Source of the DNA: Mastigamoeba balamuthi
Taxonomy: Eukaryota > Evosea > Mastigamoebida > Mastigamoebidae
Reading direction: 5' to 3'
Assembly (NCBI GenBank): GCA_902651635.1
Contig: CACRSC010000032.1
Location: forward strand, 359,212-423,211
DNA length: 64,000 bases
A program made the position numbers and the translations under genes. Below the pieces are notes generated by a model, which made no database searches, was not told where the DNA came from, and saw nothing but the letters and a program-made list of their open reading frames with translations. This document shows, piece after piece, positions 1 to 9,000 of the stretch (the first letter of the stretch is position 1; each line of letters starts with the position of its first letter).

Positions 1-781
1 CGAGCCCGTCGGCGTCGACGTCGCCCGCAGCAGCAACAGAAGTGATGCTCGTGTTGGCAGCCACCGGGAGCTCCGTCGTCCTGTTGGGCCCCAGCGCCAG
101 CACGGTGTCGGTGCCCAGCCACAGCGCCAGAGCCTCGGGCCGTGAGTCGCCGTTGACGTCCCCCAGGCCCGCCACCAGCCCGGCGACGACGCCGTTGACA
201 GGGGACATGTCCTTCCACGCTGCGGCGGACTCGACCCCGCGGCTCGGGACGCCAGGGCGCTGTCGTGCTCCTGTGAACACCCACGCTGTCCCTGTGCTGA
301 TATACGTATGTGTGGCGGCCCAGTCCCGCAGGCCGTCGCCGTCGACGTCGCCCAGGGCAGCCAGGCTCTCCCCCAAGCCGCTCCTCAGGTTCACCGGAAG
401 AACCGCGTGGCCCCGTGCGCCGTCGATCAGGGCGCTGAGGTTGAGCGTCTGGCCCGCCAGGGAGGCGTCGCCGGGGCCGTAGAGCACGTAGAGGCCCTGG
501 CCCTTCCCCGAGTTTTCATACTCGGGAGCCGAGACGACCACGTCGGGGCGCCCGTCGCCGTCGATGTCGCCGACGCCCAGCACGACTGTTCCGAAGCTGG
601 CACCCATGCCCACGATCGTCGTCGACGCAGTGAGCGGAGCGCTGATGTTGGAGTGCGCTGTGGGCCAGCCCTCGTCGCCCTCGCTGGCGCTGGCAGCTCC
701 CCGGGGGGCCCAGCAGAGGGCCAGGGCCAGAGCGAGCCCCAGTGCAGATGTGTGAGCCGCTGTGCGTGTGCGAGAGGGCAT
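1..781 (-). CDS. FG-GAP receptor-like protein, left copy (partial)
   Basis: This is the first roughly 260 codons of a gene that leaves the window at its left edge. On the minus strand it starts with an ATG at 781 and encodes a signal peptide rich in Ala and Leu, followed by FG-GAP repeats with calcium-loop motifs such as GDIDGDGRPD and GDVDGDGLRD. It is a near copy of the start of the gene at 1766-4708, with scattered substitutions and a two-residue insertion after the signal peptide. The visible part has no stop or frameshift, so it is probably a functional paralogue and not a remnant. Whether it also carries the C-terminal ADP-ribosyltransferase domain lies outside the window. Confidence 0.75.
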   Translation of the reverse strand, partial: MPSRTRTAAHTSALGLALALALCWAPRGAASASEGDEGWPTAHSNISAPLTASTTIVGMGASFGTVVLGVGDIDGDGRPDVVVSAPEYENSGKGQGLYVLYGPGDASLAGQTLNLSALIDGARGHAVLPVNLRSGLGESLAALGDVDGDGLRDWAATHTYISTGTAWVFTGARQRPGVPSRGVESAAAWKDMSPVNGVVAGLVAGLGDVNGDSRPEALALWLGTDTVLALGPNRTTELPVAANTSITSVAAAGDVDADGL

Positions 782-1025
782 CTGATTTCGTCTGGTGACG
801 CTGCTCAGCAGCACAAGTCAGAAGAGGGCAAATTGCGAAAAGCTGACCCCTCGATGACGCATGTCGCACAGGAAGGTGATTGGGAAGACAGGCATCCCCC
901 CACGTCCCCTCGTGCCCCTCAGCGCACGCCCCGTCTCCTTTGCTCCAGGGTTCCCAAGCGTGCCCTGGTTGGGGCTGTCTCACAGGCCCACACGAGTCGG
1001 TCCCGTGACCGACGCAGTTTTCTCC
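1..1025. repeat. Left arm of a large inverted duplication
   Basis: This segment matches the reverse complement of about 1525-2551 with scattered differences. The match covers the first third of the receptor gene and about 240 bases upstream of its ATG, and fades near 1025. It is the left half of a head-to-head duplication with a non-matching centre. Confidence 0.85.
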
Positions 1026-1765
1026 CTCTGTTTTCCAGATAAGATTCAATTGCCCGATAATCTCGGGATGTCAGAACTATTGGGCTCCAACACAAACCTA
1101 CGCAGTCCCTGCACTGCGCACAGATTGCCTGTATGGCGCACCAGTCCCGAGGCAGTTGCCGTCAACAATGCCCAGGCCAGACCCACTGCAACTGAGTGTG
1201 CGGGCAAGAGCATGCACTACGTGTTACGTCATCAACTGATGCGGAGTGTACTGTCATCCCGAGATTACTGTGAAACGGTGAATTATGAAAGTCGAAAATT
1301 GAGAGAAGGGGCTTTCTGGTTCGTACAGAGGATTGTGAGAGGGGGATAGAATGAGAGCTGTGACTCGCTCTCCCTTACTCTCAGGGGATTTGAGAGGAGC
1401 TCCCATTATTCCCCGCACTCACTTTGGTTGTCTCTGAGAGAAACTCTCATATTTTACGACAATATTTTCCGCGTTTCACACATGAATCTGATCTCGTTTT
1501 ATCTCAGGGAAATGACTGTATCGTATCGGTCGCGGGACCGACGCGTGGTCCCTTGAGCCAACCCGAAACAGGAGACGCTGGGGAACCCTGTAGCAAGGGG
1601 GCGAGGCGTGCGCAGAGGGGCACCGGCACGAGGGGACGTGGGGGGACTCCTGTCTTCCCAATCACCTTCCTGTGCGACATGCGTCATCGAGGGGTCAGTT
1701 TTTCGGTTTATGCCCTCCTCTGCAGAGCTCTGTGCTGCTGAGCAACGGTCACCAGACGATATCAG
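782..1765. promoter_or_regulatory. Shared divergent upstream region of the paralogue pair
   Basis: This gene-free stretch lies between the two ATGs. Its outer parts are the repeat arms. The centre, about 1026-1524, is unique and AT-richer and contains a 13-base inverted repeat, TAATCTCGGGATG at 1058-1070 and its complement at 1255-1267. No TATA box or coding sequence was recognised. By position it should hold both promoters. Confidence 0.5.
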
Positions 1766-2551
1766 ATGCCCTCTCACACACGCACAGCGGCTCACACACC
1801 TGCACTGGGGCTCGCTCTGGCCCTGGCCCTCTGCTGGGCCCCCCGGGGAGCTGCCAGCGAGGGCGACGAGGGCTGGCCCACAGCGCACTCCAACATCAGC
1901 GCTCCGCTCACTGCGTCGACGACGATCGTGGGCATGGGTTCCGGCTTCGGAACAGTTGTGCTGGGCGTCGGCGACATCGACGGCGATGGCCGCCCCGACG
2001 TGGTCGCCTCGGCCCCCCAGGACGATTTCTCGGGGACGGGCCACGGCGTCTACGTGCTCTACGGCCCCGGCGACGCCTCCCTGGCGGGCCAGACGCTCAA
2101 CCTCAGCGCCCTGATCGACGGCGCACGGGGCTACGCGGTCCTCTCGGTGGGCCAGATTAGCGGCTTGGGGGAGAGCCTGGCTGCCCTGGGCGACGTCGAC
2201 GGCGACGGCCTGCGGGACTGGGCCGCCACACATACGTATATCAGCACAGGGACAGCGTGGGTGTTCACAGGAGCACGACAGCGCCCTGGCGTCCCGAGCC
2301 GCGGGGTCGAGTCCGCCGCAGCGTGGAAGGACATGTCCCCTGTCAACGGCGTCGTCGCCGGGCTGGTGGCGGGCCTGGGGGACGTCAACGGCGACTCGCA
2401 GCCCGAGACCCTGGCGTGGTGGCTCAGCAGGAGCACCGGCACTCACACCTTGCTGGCGCTGGGGCGCAACAGGACGACGCAACTCCCGATCGGCAACACC
2501 AGCGTCACCTTTGTCGCTGCTGCGGGCGACGTCGACACCGACGGGCTCGAT
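1525..2551. repeat. Right arm of the inverted duplication
   Basis: This is the partner of 1-1025 in reverse orientation. It begins upstream of the ATG at 1766 and its match reaches the left window edge, so the true arm may extend further into the gene at 1766-4708. Confidence 0.85.
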
Positions 2552-4708
2552 GACCTTCTCGTGGGCGTCAAGGTCGGCGGGGTCTCCGCGGTGCACCTCG
2601 TGTGGGGCCGCTCGGGCCCTTTCGACCGCTTCGCCCTGCCGGGGGAGGGCAGCGTGCTGTTTAACTCGGAGAACTGCACCCTCTGGAAGGGCCTAATGCT
2701 CGCCAGCGCCGGCGACTTCAACGGAGACTCGTTCGGCGACGTTGTAGTCTGCGACCCTGCACACACTCTCCCCGACGCTTCCGGTAGAGTCTACGTGATC
2801 TTCGGAGGTCCTCGCTCGCGCTGGACCTCGGTCGTCCCCCTGAGCAGCGTGGGAAGATCCGTCGCTGGAGTCGTCTTCGACGGCCCAGCGGCATCGTGGA
2901 CGGGCAGCTCGCTGGCGGGCGGCTTCGACTGGAACGGCGACGCGCTCTCGGACATCGCCATCGGCGACCCCCAGGGCAACGGCCGTGTGTACGTCGTCTT
3001 CGGGCGCAGGGCTGCGTGGCCCAGCGGCGCCCAGAGGCTCGACGCTCTGGGCTCGCCAGATGTCCATGTGCTGTACGGGGAAGCGGACCGCAGTTCGTTC
3101 GCGACTTCGCTGTCTGCTGCGGGAGACTTCAACGGCGACAACGTGGACGACCTGCTCATCGGGACTCCGCATCCGCTCACCAGCGGCGCAGCGCACATCG
3201 CGTACGGCCACAGGCTGCCGCGTGCGAACAGGTCCATCCGGTCGCAGCCCGGGTGCTGCACCGCCACGGTGGGCAGGCCCTTCAGCTTCGCGTTGGCCCC
3301 GGACAGCTTCGCCCGGTCCACGAGCCCCCCGGTCGAGTACAGCGTCTCGTCAGCCGCGCCCTGGCTCTCGTTCGACGCTGCCACGCGCACACTCAGCGGC
3401 ACGCCATCGACGGGCAGCGACGTGGGGCTGGTCAACGTCACAGTGACCGCGCGGGACGCCAAGGGCTTCTGGGGCCGGCAGAGGTTCCACATCGCTGTGG
3501 CCCCCGCGGCAGCCGACGGCCCGCACGTCGGAGCCATCGTCGGCGGTGTTGTCGGCGGCACGGCCGCCGTGGCCTCTGTGGCGGTGCTGGCGGCAGTGGC
3601 GGCAGTCAAGTGCGGGCTCTTCGCTGCCTGCTCGTCGGCCGCAGCGCCGGCCATGGCCACGGGGGCTGTGGGGCTGGTGGTCGTGGCCGCGGCCTTTGTG
3701 GCGCACATCGAGGTCCGGATGCTTGACGAGATCGGGGACAACGAGCCCGCTCCGCGCGGCGCGCCAGAGGCCTCAGAGGACAGCGAGACGCTTGCCTCGC
3801 CGACCGAAACGCTGAGGGAAGTGGACCCGCCCATCAAGGACCTGGAGAAGATCGTCGAGTCCATGCGGCCTTGCGTGGGCAAGTGTCTCAAGAGGCTGGC
3901 CAGCAAGGCCGAGGGCAGCGCGGCGCTGCCGACCGAGGACGAGGCGCTGGCGCTGCTGCTGTACACGACCGAGACCAAGCCGTCGGAGGAGAGCATCTAC
4001 TTCCGCCTCAACAAGCACCTCCGGAAGCGCGGCGGCGGGGGGCATCGGGAGGAGGGCGGCAGCGAGCAGCAGTGGATGCGCTTCGCGCGGTACCTGGTGC
4101 GGGCGATGCGGGCGATGCCGGGGCACGCGGGGGTGGTGTACCGCGGGGTCAGGTGCAGGGTGGACAGGCGGGCGTACGCGGCGGGCAGGCGGGTGTGCTG
4201 GCGGGCCTTCTCGAGCACGTCGCCGTCGGAGAGGGTGGCCGCGTCGTTCATCCGGGACGGCGGGCACTGCACGCTGTTCGAGGTCAACGCGCTGCGCGGG
4301 CGCAGGATCACGGCGTTCAACATGTTCGGCGAGGACGAGGTGCTGCTGGAGCCCTCGAGCGAGTTCGAGGTCGTGCGGGTGGTCCCCCGGCAGGGCGAGG
4401 CTCCCTGCAGGGTTGTCCTGCAGGAGGTGGCCCCCTCCACGCTGCTCGTGCCCCTGGGGATGCCCGCCGCCGCTGTGCTGCCCCAGTGCGCCTGCGTCTC
4501 GCGCCCCGGTGAGGAGGCGAGGGCTCGCGGTGCTGCAGGGAGCATGTCGCACAAGTACTCCGATCGGGCGGCGTGCCCCAATGCTGGCCAACAGAGCCAC
4601 GCAGCTCCTCCTGTCACAGCGAGATCCGGAACTGTTCCATCCTATGGGGATGTGCGGGTCCCTTATGTGCGTTCTCCCAAGTTTGGCGTCAAGGCCTTGC
4701 CTGTGTAA
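1766..4708 (+). CDS. FG-GAP/cadherin-like receptor with C-terminal ADP-ribosyltransferase domain
   Basis: One 980-codon frame encodes a signal peptide (about residues 1-30), then seven FG-GAP repeats (about 70-480) with loops such as GDIDGDGRPD, GDVNGDSQPE and GDFNGDNVDD, as in the integrin-alpha beta-propeller. A cadherin-like/He_PIG domain follows (about 490-580, with WLSFDAATRTLSGTP). Two Ala/Val-rich hydrophobic segments lie at about 588-612 and 628-648. The C-terminal domain has the R-S-ExE signature of arginine-type mono-ADP-ribosyltransferases: YRGVR near 790, FSSTS near 813 and GEDEVLLEP near 855. Many N-x-S/T sites sit in the first half. Inference: a surface receptor that carries an enzyme. 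If both hydrophobic segments cross the membrane, the enzyme is outside; if one does, it is in the cytosol. The tail after about 4510 is low in similarity and could include an unrecognised intron. Confidence 0.8.
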   Translation: MPSHTRTAAHTPALGLALALALCWAPRGAASEGDEGWPTAHSNISAPLTASTTIVGMGSGFGTVVLGVGDIDGDGRPDVVASAPQDDFSGTGHGVYVLYGPGDASLAGQTLNLSALIDGARGYAVLSVGQISGLGESLAALGDVDGDGLRDWAATHTYISTGTAWVFTGARQRPGVPSRGVESAAAWKDMSPVNGVVAGLVAGLGDVNGDSQPETLAWWLSRSTGTHTLLALGRNRTTQLPIGNTSVTFVAAAGDVDTDGLDDLLVGVKVGGVSAVHLVWGRSGPFDRFALPGEGSVLFNSENCTLWKGLMLASAGDFNGDSFGDVVVCDPAHTLPDASGRVYVIFGGPRSRWTSVVPLSSVGRSVAGVVFDGPAASWTGSSLAGGFDWNGDALSDIAIGDPQGNGRVYVVFGRRAAWPSGAQRLDALGSPDVHVLYGEADRSSFATSLSAAGDFNGDNVDDLLIGTPHPLTSGAAHIAYGHRLPRANRSIRSQPGCCTATVGRPFSFALAPDSFARSTSPPVEYSVSSAAPWLSFDAATRTLSGTPSTGSDVGLVNVTVTARDAKGFWGRQRFHIAVAPAAADGPHVGAIVGGVVGGTAAVASVAVLAAVAAVKCGLFAACSSAAAPAMATGAVGLVVVAAAFVAHIEVRMLDEIGDNEPAPRGAPEASEDSETLASPTETLREVDPPIKDLEKIVESMRPCVGKCLKRLASKAEGSAALPTEDEALALLLYTTETKPSEESIYFRLNKHLRKRGGGGHREEGGSEQQWMRFARYLVRAMRAMPGHAGVVYRGVRCRVDRRAYAAGRRVCWRAFSSTSPSERVAASFIRDGGHCTLFEVNALRGRRITAFNMFGEDEVLLEPSSEFEVVRVVPRQGEAPCRVVLQEVAPSTLLVPLGMPAAAVLPQCACVSRPGEEARARGAAGSMSHKYSDRAACPNAGQQSHAAPPVTARSGTVPSYGDVRVPYVRSPKFGVKALPV

Positions 4709-4736
4709 CAATGCTACCCACTGAGCTAAAAGGGAG
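4674..4736 (-). other. tRNA-like sequence with a perfect A box, probably a pseudo-tRNA
   Basis: Read on the minus strand, it contains TTAGCTCAGTGGGTAGCA, a textbook tRNA D-arm and polymerase III A box. The ends CTCCC and GGGAG can pair as an acceptor stem. The T-loop consensus GGTTCGANNCC is only poorly matched and no convincing anticodon loop was found. It overlaps the last 35 bases of the receptor reading frame. It may be a degenerate tRNA or tRNA-derived short interspersed element. Confidence 0.35.
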
Positions 4737-6036
4737 TAATTTCTCTTGTCTCCCAGAATCCCCTGGCTTCTTACACCTGGTGTTCTTGGTTCTCCCCAGC
4801 TGTTTTAGCTTCATAAAAGTGGGGAAAAGCAGAAGAGTTATTTTGAGGTTGTCTGCTAAAACTATGAGTTTGTCGTTTGATTAATCGACGAGGTCATACA
4901 ATTTCAGAGATTGTTATCGGCGCGACAAAGAATAGCTTCACTTTTCCTGTGTGCTTATGCCCGCTACTAAAAGTGCAACAAGAGACAAGTCTAGAGGACA
5001 TCCGGTATTGGCAATATAAATATGACAGGGAGGGGGCCTGAATCATGCTTTCAGGCCCACTGTGTGTTTTGACTTGAAAAAGACTGTTCCTCGGTGTGCA
5101 CTGTTGAACCCTTGCTCATTAAGGTTCCTTGAAGATTACATCACCATTGAAACGCACAAGCTCCCCTTCATAGCAAGAAAAAGAGTGATCACACAAAGCG
5201 AAGTTCAGATGGAGAGCATTATCGCAATATGGTATAGTACGCTCGCCCTGCACTGGCAACTGTGTGATGTCACAGCCCCTGGGTATTCCAAAGAGTTTGC
5301 ACATCAAAACATAAATTAACATCTGGCATCTGGCACGAGCAAAGGTAGGCAGTGGAAGCAGGTGGCCAACAAGTGCGCCCTGCTGTGCTGTGCTGTGCGT
5401 TGCAGAGACTGAGTTTATTGCTCATCGCCACGCCGTGCCCCTCCACAGGGACACAAGGATGCCCCCAGTGGTGCCCCATTTTCGCTGCCATCGTTTACCA
5501 TCGTGCCTCCTTCCAGAGAGGCCAGGGCCCTCCCCCCAGTGATCTGTGGAGGGTACAACACCGCCAGCAGCTGTCTCTGGTGGGTATGGGTCCTTCCTGG
5601 ATCCTGCCTGGAATTTGATGTATGAGATCCCAATGGAAGGGTCCCATTTACAGCCACAAGAGGGTCAGCAGATCCACTCCTTGCACGTCAGAGTGGGAGA
5701 AAAACTAGCATCTATTTGCCTGTCAGAGAGTGAGAGAAACACTAGCAAAGGCTAGGACGTGCTCCGAGGGGCGCTGAGGAGCTGAGCTCCGCAAGGTATG
5801 CCTCTCTCACCCTGCCGCCGTGCATGCCATTTGCTCTCCCCAAAAGACAGCTGACGGTCCTCTTTTCTTCCCTCGTATTAAATTGCTCAGAAAAACCCCT
5901 GGAGAGGCGCGTCTGTGTGCCGCCAGCCTGCCAGCCTGCCGCGCGGCCAGGGGCAGCAGTCATTCGGGGCTTGGGCAGCACCTGCAACGCCGCAGCGACA
6001 GTGGCAGGCAGCCTGGCAGGTGATGCAACTGGGGGC
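4737..6036. other. Gene-free intergenic stretch, locally low GC
   Basis: Between the receptor gene and the end of the ATR gene no reading frame with family similarity was seen. About 4740-5760 is clearly poorer in GC than the flanking genes; 5760-6036 returns to normal composition and is probably the ATR 3' untranslated region. Confidence 0.5.
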
Positions 6037-9000
6037 CTAGATGAAGGGGGTCCAGCCCATGTACATGCGCGAGAGGTTCTCGGGGCTCTGGGCCTCTGCG
6101 ATGGCGCGGCTGACCTGCTCCGTGACACTGAGCGCCCTGTGCTGGGCGGCGCCCTCGGCCTCCTTCTTGGGCTTGCCCTGCAGTATCCTCGCCGTGCACT
6201 TGAGCGACTCCACCCCCGTCGTGTTCTCGCACTCCCCTGACGCCGGCTGCAGGTGCGCTCTGGTGAGCAGCGGGGCAGCTGGGCAGCGAGGCAGCAGCGC
6301 ACCACAGAGCCGCGGGACCACTCGAGCAGCGGGTCGTAGACGAAGCCCTCGAGGACGCTCAGCAGCGTCTCGCTGCGCAGGAGGTGAGGGAGCGGAGGGG
6401 GCGAGAGGCAGCTGAGAGGGAGCACACGCCACGCACTGGTTGGCGCGGAGGAGGCGCATGGTGATCTCGGCGGTGCTGCGGAAGCCGCCCTCGACGCCGC
6501 AGAGGCCCATGGCGTCGACCATGTTCTGCGTGAGGCGGAAGGGCACGCACTCGGGGATGTTGAAGCCCTCGCCCTTCCAGAAGAGCGCGTTCATGTCGAC
6601 GTGGACCGTGTCGCCCGTCGTGCTGTCGAGCAGCAGGTTCTCGCAGTGCCTGTCGCCGAGGCCCACGCAGAGGCCCACGGCCGACATGACCGCCGTCGTC
6701 CGCGTGTACGAGAGCCGCGCCTCGAACCACGCGTAGGGCTCGGGGAACGTGCTCACGAACCAGCGGTGCAGCATCGGCGGGTGCCGCGCCACCACCTCCA
6801 GGAACCGCTGCGCCTTCTCCTTGGGGTCCGGCGACTCCCAGGCCTGCTTGATCTCCTCGCTCGTCATCGGCGCCGGCCCCGTCATCGCGTTGATCGCCGC
6901 CTTCATCGCCGTCGTGTTGGGCACCCACTCGATGATCCCGCACTCCTCGTTGAGCGGCACCACCGAGTACGTCCTGATGTCTGCGCATGCGCTCGCGTGC
7001 GGTCATTCAGTTGATTCCTCCCGTCGAAATTGGAGGAAATAAAGGAGTAAACATAATTCAATTCGATTCGCGAATACAAAAGAGGGGGCAGTACACGCTC
7101 CTAGGGTCTTGCCAATTGATACCGCCCGAGAAAATGGACAAAAGAGAGGGAGAGGAACGCGCACGCTCCTAGAGTTGGGTCGCGCGCGCAGTTATTCAAT
7201 TGATTTCGCCCGCCAAGACTGAGGGAGAGAACACGACTCGGAGCGCACAGAGGTTCCTGCGGCGGGCGTCCTGGTCCTGGGAGAGGGTCTTGTTGATGAC
7301 GCCGTAGATCTCCATCATGCGGGCGTCCCTGCGGAGGTCGTCCTTGGGCTTGAGCAGGAACATGGCGTCGCGGCCCGCCGTCGTGTGGAAGAGCAGCTTC
7401 TTGGGCGCCTGCATCGAGTTGAGCACCTCGACCGCGTCGACGGCGCTGGCCAGCAGCGGCAGCGACCCCGCGAACGGCCGGAACCCCGCGAGGCCCTCTG
7501 CGGCGCCCTTGGCCGGCAGCGCCACGGCGAACGAGCTCTGCAGCGGCGCCAGCACCCGCGGCTCCCGTATGTCCGTCAGCGCCCGCATGCGCGTGTGGCT
7601 CAGCAGGAACTGCCGCGCAGCCCCGCGCGACGCGGCCCCCTTGGCCGGCATGTAGTTGCACACGTCGATCAGCAGGTCCGCGATCCTGCTCATCTCCTCG
7701 TGCACCGCCGTCAGCGCCGCAGCCCCCGCGGCCCCGTCCCTCTGCTGTTGCTGCTGCTGCTGCTTGCGGGCCTGGGCGATGAGGAGCTCCGCGCGCTTCT
7801 TGCGGAGCTGGTGCTTGGACTTGAGCATGCCGGTGAGCGACCAGAGCGCCTGCTGCGGGTACTCGTGGACGAGCTTGGTCAGCAGCAGCACGAGGGCGCG
7901 CCAGACGTCCTCGTTGCGGTGGCAGAGCCTGCTGTTGAGCTGCGACAGCCCCGTCAGCAGTACGTACGCCGGCACGCGCTCGGTCAGCAGCGCCACCGTC
8001 TCGGTCATCAGGTTCCAGTACTTAATCGTCTGCGCCGATATGTGCCGCGACACCTGCTCCTCCGCCTCCTCCGCCGCGGCCGCCGCCGCCGCGCTGCTGC
8101 TGCTGCCCCTGCGGCGCCGCTGCTGCTCCTCGGGGGCGTCGGCCGGCGACTTGCGCGGCGCCATCAGCGAGCCGTACGTGAACCAGAGCGTCAGCAGCCT
8201 CGGCAGCGAGTGGTACACGTACTTGGCGCCGTACTGCAGCGCGTGCGAGTAGTGCCGCACCGCGTTGCGCGCCGCGGGGATCAGCTCCACCATCGCCCTC
8301 GTCTTCCTGCGGTGCCCGCGGGGTGTCAGAGGGGCGCCGCTGGCAGGTGCGGTCGTGGGGCTCACTCCCGGCGGTCGGCCTTGGCCTGGGCGGCCGTGAC
8401 GAGGCCGTCGTAGTAGCGCGCGAGGAAGAAGTAGCCCTTCTCCCAGCGGCCGTCGAGGGCGACGACGTCCTTCCAGTCCTTCTCGGCCGTCGAGTCGCCC
8501 GAGGCCTCCTTCCAGAGCGCCATGCGCAGCTTCGCCTTGGCCAGCTCGCGGTTGGCAGCGGCCGCGGCGGCCGACTCGCTGGCGGCGTCGGAGCAGCCCT
8601 CCGAGCCCATGCCGTTGATGCGCGTGCGCACCTCGGCCTTGTGCGCCTTGTCGAACAGCGACCGCAGGATGCGCACCGCCTGCTCGGGCTTCCCCTGCTC
8701 CCACTCGAGCTTCGCCTCCTCCATCAGCTCCCCGGGCACCAGCTCCCTGCGACGCGCGTCGCACCCGCTCGTTAGCATCGCCTTGCCTCCCTGAGCCCCT
8801 GAGCCCTCAATCCCTCCAAAAAAGCGCAGGCCCGGCACAGCATCCCAGAGCTTGCTGGCAGCACCAAGGCATAGGGCGACCTCTCCGCACAAAGGTTGGC
8901 ACGGCTAACACGGAGGTGACCTGTACCTCAAGCCCAGATCGCACCGCAACCCCTCTTCGAGCACCTAGGACACAAACGGGGCCCAGCACAAGCTTCCAGG

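Noticed and set aside
2791-3996. Long minus-strand frame of about 400 codons opposite the receptor gene
   Set aside because: It is the GC-rich antisense shadow of the receptor frame, with biased composition and no domain similarity.
6037-6963. Assignment of the kinase to TOR or ATM
   Set aside because: The VHVDxN motif, RTYSVVPLNEECGIIEW and the YMGWTPFI C-terminus are those of ATR; no FRB domain was seen.
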